Below are positions 13,223-23,045 of a stretch of DNA of 29,244 nucleotides, piece after piece. Origin of the DNA: a virus; the IMG/VR virus record IMGVR_UViG_3300035187_003044, positions 1-29,244 of that record. The stretch is one strand, 5' to 3'. The position numbers and the translations under genes were made by a program. The first letter of the stretch is position 1. Each line of letters starts with the position of its first letter. Below the pieces are notes generated by a model. That model saw only the letters and a list, made by a program, of their open reading frames with translations, had not been told where the DNA came from and ran no database searches.

Positions 13223-16200
13223 TTACGGAGTAAAAATGCCAGAGCAGTCGTTTGGTGCGCTTTGGAACGGCGACAAACAATAGTCCTGACAACAGCAGAT
13301 TTCGTTTGCGTAGAGGAACTCTGAACAGGTTTGTCCATCATAAGCAGGTGGGTCAACTGGCGAAACTGGGTCAACTGGCGAAACTGGGTCAACTGGCGAA
13401 ACTGGGTCAACTGGCGAAACTGGGGATGGGGAGCCAGCACACTCTTCAAGACAATAAATTGTTTCCGTGTTGTCATCATGAACAATGCGGGCAAATAATG
13501 TAAGGGTATCTGCATCCCAAAAGAATCCGATTCTATCCGTGTAATCATTTGCTTGATATTGAATTCCTTCTTTCCAGACTACTGTTTTTTCAGAATTAGA
13601 AAGTGCCCCATCGGATGAAAAAAACTCAAGTTTTTCCCATGTAAGTATGGACTTGCTGCCAATAAATTCGCTTTCGGCACCATTGAGTTTAATCCCAGCA
13701 GCATCGTTTCCTTGGCTATCTGTTAGTCCCTCAGCGGTTTCAAGGTTCCCAATAATCATATTTCCAAGGAATGTTCCTCCAAGAAGCAAATACTGTTCGC
13801 CAATTTCTAAATCTCCGATTTTTCCTGTTGACGCAATCATGAAACCGGCATTTGTTACTGAAAATGGAGCAGAACCTATACTGGCAGAACCGGACCACAT
13901 GTCTCCATTTGCCCCAACGTGAAATGAGGTATTGTCAAAACCTCCGATATCAATTGTTGAACCAACAATTTGACCAGCAAAAAATCCGTCAACCGTATAT
14001 AGGTCGCCAGTCACAGAACTAATTTGAGTTACCAAATCTCCAGCGTTATCAAATGCGCGGAGTCCCGAAGAATCTATAATAATTCGCGGATTGGATGTAG
14101 ATGTTTGCAGTGTCGGTGCGGTAAGCGTTCCTTGAACCCATGTCCCGTTTCTTACTGTTACTGAGTTAAGTTCTGCGTCTCCAGATGCTTCAATTGTCCA
14201 GCCGCTTGTGTCTGCAACATAATTGTTTGAGCGGATTGCTCCGTTGAATAAGACCTGAGCGCTTGCAGAAGCAGTGAAGGAAAACGGGGGGGATGGGACG
14301 CCAGATTGACCATTTGTCGTGTACGGCAAAATTGTGAATTGATATTCACGCCCAGGTGCGGCAAGGTTTTCGAATACAGCAGAGTTTTTGTCAGCCGCAA
14401 CGGTTGTTGAGTGTCGTTCAACAATTCGAGTCACGTCACCCACAGAGGCTGTTCCGGTTGGGATGTCTGGACCTACGTCATCAAAGGTGAAAAATGTTGC
14501 TGAGGCACTTGTCAAAAACACAAGTGTTCTGTCAAAGTATTCATCTGTAGTGCCAGTGATATTGATTAGGTCGCCGACATTAAAACCATGCTCATCGTCA
14601 ACTTCTCCATAAACAATGTTTCCGTCACGGTAGATGTCAACAATTGGATAACTAATTGCTATTCCAACACTGTTTTGCTCTTCTCGGTAAACAATCGCTT
14701 CGTAATGAGTAGCGCTTGTGTTGTCTGGGGATTCCCAAGAGGCAACAACTCTGTTGCTCATCCCAACAACTTCAGCGCCAACAGAAGTTCCTGTTGGCGC
14801 CAACGGCTTTGATGATGTGCCTCGAAGCGTAAATGTTGGTATTTCAGCAGCACCGAGACGCCCGTAGTTTGCTGCGTATTTTAGGTTGCTTGCAATATCC
14901 TGAAAGATGTCTCCAAAAGTGACTTCAATTGTTTCATTTCCGTTTTCATCAACAGAAGCACTTATTGCGCTAATAATTCGCTCACTAAACACGCCCGTGT
15001 CAATCTCTACGAGAACCTTGTCTCCAATATCAAAGTCTTCCCACGCAGTCATCCCATTACGCTCTGCAAACGAGGTGGTGATTTGCAACTTGCCATCGCG
15101 AACCTGGCGAACTGCAGAGGCAGTGATATTTGCAACTGCCGGAGCATCTTCAGAGGTATTTTCAATAAACATTTCACGGAAACCGTAAGTTCCTGTGCGG
15201 TCAGAGATTTGTCTGTCTAGATTGAAACCGTCCGAGCCATAAACCACAGTGCGAAGTTCGGATACAGAAGTTCGCGTCTCAACCGTTTCGAGCATTGGAA
15301 GACTAAAAATAAGGGCAGCCGAACCACTGGTCATGTCATCACCAAATGGCTCGTCAAACACAATTGTGTCAGTTGTGAATGGTCTTACGGCGATACTGAC
15401 TACGCCAGTTGGGGAAACATGCCAATCAACACCAGTATTGCTTGAAACCTCATTAAGTACATCCAAAACCGTTCTTCCTACGGCAATGTTGAAATTGCCT
15501 CCATCGCGCACAACTCGACCTTTTGAGTCCGTCTTGCCCAAAGACGAAGTAAGGGTTGCATCAAGAGAAAGTGGCCAGTCAACCGCGTATCCGATTCCTC
15601 CACGGCCGTTAAGAGTTTTGATTGCGCCAAAGTCTTCCTTCTTTGTCGAATACTCATAGCCAGTATCTGCTTCTGTAAAAAGGATGTAGAAGGCAGATAT
15701 TCCAGTGAACGCACCAAGCGAAACTTCGGTCCAGACAATGCTTGCTGAGCCAACTTGATTTGATGATGTCAGACCACCATTTGATGTAATAGCAAAAGAT
15801 TTATACCCATTAGTTGTTCCTTCATTTACGAAGGCTGCGTTGCCGACTTCAAGGTCTGAGATTGGACTTCCGTCTGCCCTTGCAGTGCGCTGAATAACCC
15901 AAGGATTTGAAGAGCCACCAATAGAAACAATCCAATAGACACCGTTATGGGCTTGTGTTGTTTGGTTTTTTACAAGGATGGTGTCGCCGACGACCAGGTC
16001 TGTAACGCCATCAATTCCGGAGTTGTTTATAGAACCGTTGGCAGTTGCTGTAAGGCGTGCTCCAGCACCAGCAACGTCTGTTTGTGGGCCAGCGGTATAT
16101 GTTGCAGAAATGTTGCCGGTTGTAGCGACTCTTACGTTGTATGCATATCCAGGGAATAGGCGGTCGAAAAACTTTGGTCGCTGCGTGGTCCCAGCAGTGG

Positions 16201-16573
16201 CTCGTGATTGATTGCTGAAATCTTCTGGAAGAACAATTCCCCATTCGAGAGCAGAAGCGATGCCACGTCCGCCAATAACAAGCGGTTGACTTACGCCGGC
16301 ACGGTCGACTTGAACATCTTCAATAAAAAACGTAAATACCGGCTCTCCATCTCTCCGCACCTGTAATGCGTATGGGCCATCGAGCAGCGAATCACCACGC
16401 TCTGTTTGAAAGGCGCCAAAGAATGGGTCAGAAAAATCATGCTCTAAAGTTGCCGAACCAACGTCGTTTAGTTGGTCGGATAGTTGGATTGATTTCCAGC
16501 GAGGCAAGTAAGCAATTGTTTGGTTTGGGTCGTTTGCTAAAACAACCCAAACATCCCAGGTTGTTTTAGCCAT
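13223..16573 (-). CDS. Tail-tip / minor tail protein (Tal-like)
   Basis: An 1116-residue virion protein following the distal tail gene, where the tail-associated receptor or baseplate hub protein normally lies. The N-terminus (LPRWKSIQLSDQLNDVGSAT, then VFTFFIEDVQVD) has the Gp37-like pattern of actinophage tail-tip proteins. At about 160-285 there is an inserted module, with GDTILVKNQTTQAHNGVYWI, of a type repeated in many tail fibres. About 595-780 resembles fibronectin type III (VVASWESPD, YQFTILPYTT). The last 70 residues hold SPVDPV hexapeptide repeats (about 1051-1075) and a Cys-rich end (ICCCQDYC). The ATG overlaps the upstream stop as TAATG. It probably contacts the host surface. Confidence 0.85.
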   Translation of the reverse strand: MAKTTWDVWVVLANDPNQTIAYLPRWKSIQLSDQLNDVGSATLEHDFSDPFFGAFQTERGDSLLDGPYALQVRRDGEPVFTFFIEDVQVDRAGVSQPLVIGGRGIASALEWGIVLPEDFSNQSRATAGTTQRPKFFDRLFPGYAYNVRVATTGNISATYTAGPQTDVAGAGARLTATANGSINNSGIDGVTDLVVGDTILVKNQTTQAHNGVYWIVSIGGSSNPWVIQRTARADGSPISDLEVGNAAFVNEGTTNGYKSFAITSNGGLTSSNQVGSASIVWTEVSLGAFTGISAFYILFTEADTGYEYSTKKEDFGAIKTLNGRGGIGYAVDWPLSLDATLTSSLGKTDSKGRVVRDGGNFNIAVGRTVLDVLNEVSSNTGVDWHVSPTGVVSIAVRPFTTDTIVFDEPFGDDMTSGSAALIFSLPMLETVETRTSVSELRTVVYGSDGFNLDRQISDRTGTYGFREMFIENTSEDAPAVANITASAVRQVRDGKLQITTSFAERNGMTAWEDFDIGDKVLVEIDTGVFSERIISAISASVDENGNETIEVTFGDIFQDIASNLKYAANYGRLGAAEIPTFTLRGTSSKPLAPTGTSVGAEVVGMSNRVVASWESPDNTSATHYEAIVYREEQNSVGIAISYPIVDIYRDGNIVYGEVDDEHGFNVGDLINITGTTDEYFDRTLVFLTSASATFFTFDDVGPDIPTGTASVGDVTRIVERHSTTVAADKNSAVFENLAAPGREYQFTILPYTTNGQSGVPSPPFSFTASASAQVLFNGAIRSNNYVADTSGWTIEASGDAELNSVTVRNGTWVQGTLTAPTLQTSTSNPRIIIDSSGLRAFDNAGDLVTQISSVTGDLYTVDGFFAGQIVGSTIDIGGFDNTSFHVGANGDMWSGSASIGSAPFSVTNAGFMIASTGKIGDLEIGEQYLLLGGTFLGNMIIGNLETAEGLTDSQGNDAAGIKLNGAESEFIGSKSILTWEKLEFFSSDGALSNSEKTVVWKEGIQYQANDYTDRIGFFWDADTLTLFARIVHDDNTETIYCLEECAGSPSPVSPVDPVSPVDPVSPVDPVSPVDPPAYDGQTCSEFLYANEICCCQDYCLSPFQSAPNDCSGIFTP
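13350..13421 (-). repeat. Four perfect 18-bp tandem repeats (SPVDPV coding)
   Basis: Four head-to-tail identical copies of an 18-bp unit (plus-strand GGGTCAACTGGCGAAACT) at 13350-13367, 13368-13385, 13386-13403 and 13404-13421. They encode an S-P-V-D-P-V hexapeptide repeat near the C-terminus of the tail-tip protein. Identity at the DNA level indicates recent expansion by slippage or recombination and likely copy-number variability. Confidence 0.95.
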
Positions 16574-17445
16574 TAGTAGAACGCCTTGCGATATGAAATA
16601 ATTACCGTTCCGGTTCCCGATGTGCGACTACATGAAATTGTGTTATCTAAAGGAAATATCTCAAACCATGATTGCCTAGAGCCAGCGCGATACAAATTGG
16701 CAATATCGTTGATGCCCTGCTTTTGTAGGGTAAGAGCGTCAGTGTCAATTACAACTGCCTGTCCGGTTGGTATTGTTCCGTTGTAGCCGATTGCCGTCTG
16801 GCTTGAAGCGTAGGTTTCGTTTACCAAGCGTGGGTTGGTGAGGTCGCCAGTAGAGGTAAACGTAATCGTCATATAAGTAACCGGCGCAGTCCCAACCGCA
16901 CCAGCAAGCATCGGTACCGGAACTGGACTGCTAGAGAAGTTCGCAGATGCTGATGTGCTACCCAGAGCAAACCAGCGAGGGTCCGGGAACTGAACATCAA
17001 CAGTAAATTCTGTGACATTTAAGTCGCGATGGTCGGAAACGGTTATGGCACTCACGACCTCGCCATAACCAACGCGAGAAGAGTAATTTGAGGGGTTCTC
17101 AGGATTAATGCGAACATGAGTGACGGTAAGAAGTTCAGGCATTTCGTTGAGCAAGTTGAAAACCGTGTCATAATTTTCGTTAAACTGTGAACGTCGCCCA
17201 GACTCAGTTGCGGCAACAGAGCCGGTAACTGGTTCATTATCGCTAATCCAAATAGTCCAAGTTTCATTGCGTGTGTCAAGTCTTTTTTCACGCCACTGCT
17301 GGCCGTGAATAATTGCAGAGCCAACATTGTCTCCCTTTTTCGCAGGGATTCCACGCTCAACACTTGAAAGCATGTAACCATGAGTGGCAAGTTCAACGCC
17401 ATTTACGTCATACCATTCAAGAACTTTTGGAAGAACTGTTGACAT
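16573..17445 (-). CDS. Distal tail protein (Dit-like)
   Basis: A 290-residue protein between the tape measure and tail-tip genes, the standard place of Dit, which forms the ring at the end of the tail tube. The sequence is beta-rich, with features of siphoviral tail-component proteins: an N-terminal part with WTIWISDNE, and a second half with TEFTVDVQFPDPRWFALG, the 'V-x-F-x-DPRWxA' pattern typical of actinophage Dit proteins near residue 150. A C-terminal galectin-like domain (about 185-290) is plausible. It starts 5 nt after the tape measure stop. Confidence 0.82.
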   Translation of the reverse strand: MSTVLPKVLEWYDVNGVELATHGYMLSSVERGIPAKKGDNVGSAIIHGQQWREKRLDTRNETWTIWISDNEPVTGSVAATESGRRSQFNENYDTVFNLLNEMPELLTVTHVRINPENPSNYSSRVGYGEVVSAITVSDHRDLNVTEFTVDVQFPDPRWFALGSTSASANFSSSPVPVPMLAGAVGTAPVTYMTITFTSTGDLTNPRLVNETYASSQTAIGYNGTIPTGQAVVIDTDALTLQKQGINDIANLYRAGSRQSWFEIFPLDNTISCSRTSGTGTVIISYRKAFY

Positions 17446-17450
17446 TTACA

Positions 17451-20400
17451 TCACCCAAACAATCCGCTATTGGCCAGCACCTTCATGCGGCGAGTGATTG
17501 AATCTTCTGCTGCGGCAGGTACTGGGTTATTCACGGTCACAACAATAGTCTTGCTAGGCGCTTCTTCTTGACGAGAAAGAGGAGTCTGTTTTGTTCGTGT
17601 ATATCTGTCAAGTGCCGATGTTGTGACAATTGTTCCTGATACTTTTGGAATAAACATTTCTGGGCCGCGTTCGCCAACCAAATATGGACTCATTCCTTCA
17701 ACTGGGCCACCGACGGCTTTTCGACGTCCACCGCCCATAGATATGGGGTTGGCGTCTGTTGTGACTGGGATAGTGACGTCTCTCTTATTGTCGAAAGGAT
17801 TTGAGTTATCTTGCGGTGCTCCAGATTTTCCGCCACCAGTATCAACAATTGCATTTACACTTACCCTGAGAGTAAGTGGTGATTTATCAAGCGATTCTTG
17901 GGCGGCCAACTGGATGCTATTAAAAATTGCAGGTCCCAAAGACTTAAGATTTTTGTACATCTCGCTGTCTTCGTCCAAAAGACCCCTTGAAAGGTTTGTA
18001 AAATCTGCACCGATTCCTGTAGTCAACGCGGTCACATTTCCGGCAGTTTTTGTAAGTGTTTTAAATATTCCCTTTTCCCCATAAAAATTACCTGAAAATG
18101 CTTGTCCGGTAATCCCAACATCATTTCCAAGGGTTGACACATAACCACCAACAGTTGAAATAAAGCCTCCAAGACCTCCTACGGTTGTGCCAAGAGTTGA
18201 AAGGTTTGTCGAACCAACAACTATTTGTCCTGAAGCAATACCAGTGGCAGTTGCCAGAGAATCGTAAACCTGAGCAAGTTCAGCATGATTTATGTAAAGT
18301 TCGTACGCTGCCTCTTGCAAATCTTGATATGCAGACATCACATCAACTGTTGCCCCAGCAAGTTCAAGATTTTTATTTTCCAATTGTGTGGATTTGTCTA
18401 TAAATGCATTTTGTGTTCCAATGACATCTTCGCTTACTTCTGATGCCGCAGCACGTGCTTCATATAGCGCAATCTCGGCGTCTACAAGTTCGACATACGT
18501 TGCTCGGCCCATCGCATAGTCACGCGAAACACGCTCAAATTCCAACTGAAGTTGGTCTATTTGCGCTTGCTCATATCCAGTAACTTCTGCTCCACCGCCA
18601 GCACCCATGCGAGTTTCTGCATACTGAACCTCTCTTGCTGCCTTTTTGCGCTGGTCGTCGTAAGAGCGTTGCGTATTGATGAGTTTTGCAAGATTTGCCT
18701 GAGCCTCTCGGAAACTCAGTTGTGACTTAATATATGAACCAAGCGAGCCAATGATGTCCTTCATTCGCCCAATTGTTGCTTTTACAAAATCTTGTGCTGG
18801 GGTTTCTACGGCTTTCTTCTTCTTCAGGAAGTTTTCCAAATACTTGGAAATGCTTGCTCGTGTACCAGTCTTATAAAGACCAGTGATTGCATTATCCAAA
18901 GACTTTTGTAGACCGCTTCTTGTTCGGCCCGACTTCATTTCTTTTTCAAAACCCTTGCCAACACCTTGAGCCATTGGGATACCAAGTCTGTTGGCAGTTT
19001 CTTTCGACGGGGACTTAATCTTTAGATATTCTTGACCAGTAATCATTACTCCCTGAAGCGCGCGAACAAGGGCATCTGACATTGTTTGTTCGCCAGACCG
19101 AATACCCTGTGCGATACCAGCAGCAACGTCTTCGCCAGTTTGTATCGCTGGACCTTCCGCGGCATCCGCAGTTGCCGTAATCGAATTCACAAAGTTTTCT
19201 CTAGTGAATCCCATTGTTTCCAAGAACAGAGCGGCATCTACTCCAGCACCTTCTCCTCCAGCAGATGCCACAGTTTTGACAATGTGCTCAATTCCTTGCT
19301 GGAATGCAAGTCCAGCACCTTTCATATCTCCTGCTGCAGCAAGGGTGTTTGCGTAGGCCTCAACGGCTTCTGCGCTCTTTGTCAACTCTGCTCGTGCTTC
19401 CCTGCCGGCAGAAGTATCTATTGAAATATTACCACTGGATTCTTTTATTGCTTTTTGTACATCGTTAAAACTGTCAAGCGCATCTCGTTGAGCCTCTTCT
19501 TGGCTTTGAGCAAGACCACGCAATCCTCGTTGCGCATCGCTGTATTTTTTAATTGCGTCAACTGCTGCCGCATAGGAAGAAATTTGCTGACGTACCATTT
19601 CCTGTTCGGCTTCAAATGCGGCAGTCTGCTGCGCGCTACGTTCGATGGCATCGTCTTGAACAATCATGTACTTTTGAAGAGCGCTCATTACAAGTCGGAA
19701 ACCAGCCTGAGCGGTTCTACCAGAACCCTGCACTTTGTCCATCTCTGCTCTGATATTTGCAAGTGCTGTTGACGCTTCCGCAGTTCCAATTTTTGCAGTG
19801 TCTACAAGCAGATTTTTCAATGCAGTGTCGTTTGATTTGTCACTGAAAATTTTAAAAAAGTTTCCTGCTCCTTCGTCGGCAAGGTCAAGATTGTCAGTTA
19901 AACCTTTTAGTGCTCCGCCAAGAACATTTGAGAATGTTTTTTCAGTTGCCAAACCAGCATCATCAATTTTTTGCATTGTCATCAAAAGTGGAGTCATATC
20001 CGAACTTGTTTGAATAAAATCAGTAAAGCCCTGACCCATAACCTTGAGGGAATCAAGGACTCTTACACTGTCATATTCAACCTTGTCGACGTGCGGATTT
20101 GGCTTATATTTTGCAGCGCCTTCCAAAACCTCAATATATCCATCAAGTCCCGCTTTACCAGTTTTTGCCATCGCGTCAGCAACTTCTTTATTTGCGTTGC
20201 CTGCAGCAGAAACTCCAACTTGTATAAGCGCGTCGGTAACGGTGTCGCCAGTTACGTCGCCAATAATTGCATTCTTATACTCTTCCTCGTCAAGTCCAAG
20301 GTCTTCAAAAAAGACCTGCATGAGTGCATCTTTTGAATCCTGGTGAAGATTTGCAAACTGACTTTCCATCAGTCCCTTGACTGCGTTTGCCATTCCTTCT

Positions 20401-22319
20401 GTACTTGTTTGTCCAAGTTTTTTAAGTTCGTCCATCAATTCAGGAGCCTGCTCTTTAATTTGCTCCCTAATACGCTTAACATTTTGCTCAAGTTGTGTCT
20501 CTTCCGCGCTTTCTTCTTCAATCTTGAAGCCTATTTTTACTGTTCCATAGGCAACTGTTTGGTCAAGAAGTTCATTGACTTTCCCCATTTGGTCAATGAG
20601 ATTGCTTGCGGGACCTTCATCGCTAAGTTTTTTGAATAATTTAAATGCAGCATATGCTCCAACAATGGCGACAGTTAGGGCTGCCATGATTGGATGGGCC
20701 ATAGCAAAAGCCCTCATTGCCGCAGCAGCCTTTGTTGCGGCGGCCCTGACTCCCATCATTGATGCTTTCAAAAGTCCGTTAGCCTTAACCGAGAGGTATG
20801 CGGTAACTGTGTAATATTTAATTGAAAAAATAAGAAATTTTATAGAACCCAAAAGACTGAAATTTACTTTTGTATATCCTTTTGCTGTCATCGCTGCAGT
20901 GCCCGTTGCCGCCGCCGCAGAAGACGTCGCCGCAGTTAACCTATAAAGCGACTTTGTGTTGGCGTCGTACATAATCTGAGTACCGAACAAAGTCATTGTC
21001 ATGTTGGCAAACAATCGAATCAGGGCAGATGTTGTTTGAATTACCATCGCAAGCCCTGCAACAAGTACTACGCTAACTCCAGCAAATGAAACAAATGCCT
21101 TAAGACCAGTTTTGCCAATTAAATCAAAAAGAAAAGAAAATGCTTTTGATACTACTTGTGAGATGTTTAGCATTGATGTAACCAATGGCTTTAGTGCTTC
21201 GCCTAGTTGGATAAGAGCAACACGCGAGTTTGCAAATGCTTCATTGAATTCTTTGTCTACAGTTTCTGCGTAACTCATAAACGCGTGGTCAAGGTCGCCG
21301 GTAGTGTTCTGCATTCGGCGGAAAATTTCTTCGTTTTCTGCTGCTGCGGGACCAACCAACTGCAGCATTGCGGTCAATGCACGTACGTTTCCGAATACCT
21401 TTGCAAACGCGGCCGCTCCCTCTTGTGTTCCTCCAAGTTTTTCTGAGAGGTTTGATAGTCCAGCAAAAAGACCTTTGTCTTGAATTTCATTTCTTACCTG
21501 TTCTGCGCTGGTACCGACAGCAGCCAATGCGTCTCTTCCTTGCTTTGACGGCTTGAGCAATTGAGAAAGAGTTTGACGTACATAAATTGCTGCTGTTCCG
21601 GCAGTCATACCGGAACGGGTAAGTGCTGCCATCGCTGCTGCCACGTCATTAAATGAAGCACCGAATGCAGCAGAGACAGGAAGAACTTTACTGAATGCTG
21701 GAGCAAACGTGTCGGCTTCTGCCTTACCTTCACGAACTGCCGCAACAAGAATGTCAGTTGCTCGTCCGGCACTTAGATTTGCCGAACCATAAGCGTTGAG
21801 TGCCGACGTAAGAGCATCTGCGACAACTGTTGTTTCTCCCATTCCGGCTGCAGCGGCTTTGGCCGATGATTCAAGAACCGACATCGCAACGTCAGCATCA
21901 CGCAAACCAGCCGAGGTAATAAAGTAAAGTGCTTCTGCTAGTTCTTCCGGACCCTTAGTTGTCGCTCCCGCCAAATCAAGAACGCCTTCTTTCATCCTTT
22001 CTACCGAATCAGCGCTGACTCCTACCAAGCCTCTAATTCGGGCAAAGGATGTTTCAAAATTTCTAAAAGCCTGAACTGCGGCTTTTCCAATTTGCATAAA
22101 ACCACCGGCTACGGTGTATTTCATCAGCGATGCGGTCATTCGCATTGAGTCGCCGAGTGTTCGCGCTGTAATTACTCCTTGACCCATTCCGCGCGTCATT
22201 GCCCTGCTCGCGCTAGTAACAGCGCTCATGCCGCTTGTTGCCGAACGAACACCAGTTGTGGTGATTCGAATTGTTACGTTGAGGGGCGTTACCCCACCCG
22301 CTGACGGCGTTGCTGGCAT
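17451..22319 (-). CDS. Tail tape measure protein
   Basis: A 1622-residue protein, the longest in the window, that sets tail length and is injected ahead of DNA. The N-terminal third carries the TP901-type tape measure core (about 60-350; for example GPEELAEALYFITSAG, TRSGMTAGTAAIYVRQ). Hydrophobic segments at about 410-435 (SVVLVAGLAMVI) and 543-562 (MAALTVAIVGAYAAF) suit membrane insertion. The rest is Ala-rich and helical or coiled-coil, with no lytic-transglycosylase or peptidase motif seen. At roughly 1.5 angstrom per residue it predicts a tail near 240 nm. It follows the chaperone genes after 47 nt, as in siphovirus tail modules. Confidence 0.97.
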   Translation of the reverse strand: MPATPSAGGVTPLNVTIRITTTGVRSATSGMSAVTSASRAMTRGMGQGVITARTLGDSMRMTASLMKYTVAGGFMQIGKAAVQAFRNFETSFARIRGLVGVSADSVERMKEGVLDLAGATTKGPEELAEALYFITSAGLRDADVAMSVLESSAKAAAAGMGETTVVADALTSALNAYGSANLSAGRATDILVAAVREGKAEADTFAPAFSKVLPVSAAFGASFNDVAAAMAALTRSGMTAGTAAIYVRQTLSQLLKPSKQGRDALAAVGTSAEQVRNEIQDKGLFAGLSNLSEKLGGTQEGAAAFAKVFGNVRALTAMLQLVGPAAAENEEIFRRMQNTTGDLDHAFMSYAETVDKEFNEAFANSRVALIQLGEALKPLVTSMLNISQVVSKAFSFLFDLIGKTGLKAFVSFAGVSVVLVAGLAMVIQTTSALIRLFANMTMTLFGTQIMYDANTKSLYRLTAATSSAAAATGTAAMTAKGYTKVNFSLLGSIKFLIFSIKYYTVTAYLSVKANGLLKASMMGVRAAATKAAAAMRAFAMAHPIMAALTVAIVGAYAAFKLFKKLSDEGPASNLIDQMGKVNELLDQTVAYGTVKIGFKIEEESAEETQLEQNVKRIREQIKEQAPELMDELKKLGQTSTEGMANAVKGLMESQFANLHQDSKDALMQVFFEDLGLDEEEYKNAIIGDVTGDTVTDALIQVGVSAAGNANKEVADAMAKTGKAGLDGYIEVLEGAAKYKPNPHVDKVEYDSVRVLDSLKVMGQGFTDFIQTSSDMTPLLMTMQKIDDAGLATEKTFSNVLGGALKGLTDNLDLADEGAGNFFKIFSDKSNDTALKNLLVDTAKIGTAEASTALANIRAEMDKVQGSGRTAQAGFRLVMSALQKYMIVQDDAIERSAQQTAAFEAEQEMVRQQISSYAAAVDAIKKYSDAQRGLRGLAQSQEEAQRDALDSFNDVQKAIKESSGNISIDTSAGREARAELTKSAEAVEAYANTLAAAGDMKGAGLAFQQGIEHIVKTVASAGGEGAGVDAALFLETMGFTRENFVNSITATADAAEGPAIQTGEDVAAGIAQGIRSGEQTMSDALVRALQGVMITGQEYLKIKSPSKETANRLGIPMAQGVGKGFEKEMKSGRTRSGLQKSLDNAITGLYKTGTRASISKYLENFLKKKKAVETPAQDFVKATIGRMKDIIGSLGSYIKSQLSFREAQANLAKLINTQRSYDDQRKKAAREVQYAETRMGAGGGAEVTGYEQAQIDQLQLEFERVSRDYAMGRATYVELVDAEIALYEARAAASEVSEDVIGTQNAFIDKSTQLENKNLELAGATVDVMSAYQDLQEAAYELYINHAELAQVYDSLATATGIASGQIVVGSTNLSTLGTTVGGLGGFISTVGGYVSTLGNDVGITGQAFSGNFYGEKGIFKTLTKTAGNVTALTTGIGADFTNLSRGLLDEDSEMYKNLKSLGPAIFNSIQLAAQESLDKSPLTLRVSVNAIVDTGGGKSGAPQDNSNPFDNKRDVTIPVTTDANPISMGGGRRKAVGGPVEGMSPYLVGERGPEMFIPKVSGTIVTTSALDRYTRTKQTPLSRQEEAPSKTIVVTVNNPVPAAAEDSITRRMKVLANSGLFG

Positions 22320-22366
22320 ATAATTATTTTCTCACATGCTTTTCAAATGTCAAATTTGCTAAATGT

Positions 22367-22681
22367 CTAATTTTTGTTGACCGTCAGCCCCATTTGAGCA
22401 GCAAAAGCCATAAGTTGGTCGTGACCTGCGCGTTTTTTCATCCAGCCCTTTGCTTCAAAAACGCATATAACTTGTGCTGGGCTTAGTTCCCAGAAGACTT
22501 CGAGCGACTGGCCCGTTTGGGACCAGAGTCCGTACCACTGAGCCCAGGGGATGCTGTATTCGTGCTTAGCGTTTTGGCCAGTTCCTCGTTTAGTGATTTC
22601 CTTTGAGCGTCTGCGAGCCCTACGCTTTGCCTGAGCATAAGACTCGCTATCGAGGGGTCCACGCCATTTGCAACAGACCAA
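22367..22681 (-). CDS. Tail assembly chaperone frameshift extension (GT-type)
   Basis: This frame is -1 relative to the chaperone gene at 22483-23010 and overlaps its 3' third; it is open from 22720 to the TAG at 22367. The only upstream start codon is a TTG at 22681 without a Shine-Dalgarno, so expression as a C-terminal extension of the first chaperone by programmed -1 frameshifting is more likely than independent initiation. The extension has a basic stretch (QAKRRARRRSKE) and an aromatic segment (WAQWYGLW). Placement between major tail and tape measure genes is exactly where lambda G/GT-type pairs lie. I found no canonical X XXY YYZ heptamer in the reading frame; the slip site is unresolved. 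Confidence 0.7.
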   Translation of the reverse strand: MVCCKWRGPLDSESYAQAKRRARRRSKEITKRGTGQNAKHEYSIPWAQWYGLWSQTGQSLEVFWELSPAQVICVFEAKGWMKKRAGHDQLMAFAAQMGLTVNKN

Positions 22682-23010
22682 GACGTCCCAATCACGTTGG
22701 AGTACATAACCACCTCCCCGTCAAGCATTGCTTCGCCAATTTCAAGAATGTCCTTTTTCAACAAGAATGAAAAGGTTTGACGAACTGTAGTCACTGGGAA
22801 TTTCTCCAGTTTTTCTTGCCATGCCTCAAGTCCACCAAAGTGAATCTCAACATCAGAGATGCTGTTGTTGGTAAACTTCACGTGATAAATTACTTTTTCA
22901 ATTTCCCCATCTTCAGTTAAGACTCTTTCCCAAGAATCTCCAACTTTGATTGTTTTTGCAAACTCGCAAGGAATGCCTTTATTTTTCAATATTACGGGTG
23001 AATAGTCCAT
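22483..23010 (-). CDS. Tail assembly chaperone (G-type)
   Basis: A 175-residue acidic-to-neutral protein between the major tail and tape measure genes, the position of the chaperone that binds the tape measure during tail assembly. It begins MDYSPVILKNKGIPCEF and contains a typical helical middle (VRQTFSFLLKKDILEIGEAM). The ATG at 23010 is preferred: the longer frame starting with TTG at 23058 would begin inside the terminator hairpin. The ATG has no Shine-Dalgarno but follows a promoter so closely that the transcript would start at it. The C-terminus is Ser/Lys-rich and would be replaced in the frameshifted product. Confidence 0.75.
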   Translation of the reverse strand: MDYSPVILKNKGIPCEFAKTIKVGDSWERVLTEDGEIEKVIYHVKFTNNSISDVEIHFGGLEAWQEKLEKFPVTTVRQTFSFLLKKDILEIGEAMLDGEVVMYSNVIGTSWSVANGVDPSIASLMLRQSVGLADAQRKSLNEELAKTLSTNTASPGLSGTDSGPKRASRSKSSGN

Positions 23011-23016
23011 GTTGAC

Positions 23017-23045
23017 AGCATACACAACCGACCGTATATGCGCAA
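23017..23045 (-). promoter_or_regulatory. Promoter for chaperone/tape measure transcript, probably leaderless
   Basis: On the minus strand TTGCGC (23040-23045) and TATGCT (23017-23022) are 17 nt apart, and the -10 ends 6 nt before the ATG at 23010. A transcript would start at the A of the start codon. It directly follows the hairpin at 23044-23084, so transcription can stop after the major tail gene and restart for the downstream tail genes. Confidence 0.5.

Noticed and set aside
17623-18084. Rightward open frame of 153 codons opposite the tape measure gene.
   Set aside because: Antisense to a strongly supported gene and without domain features.
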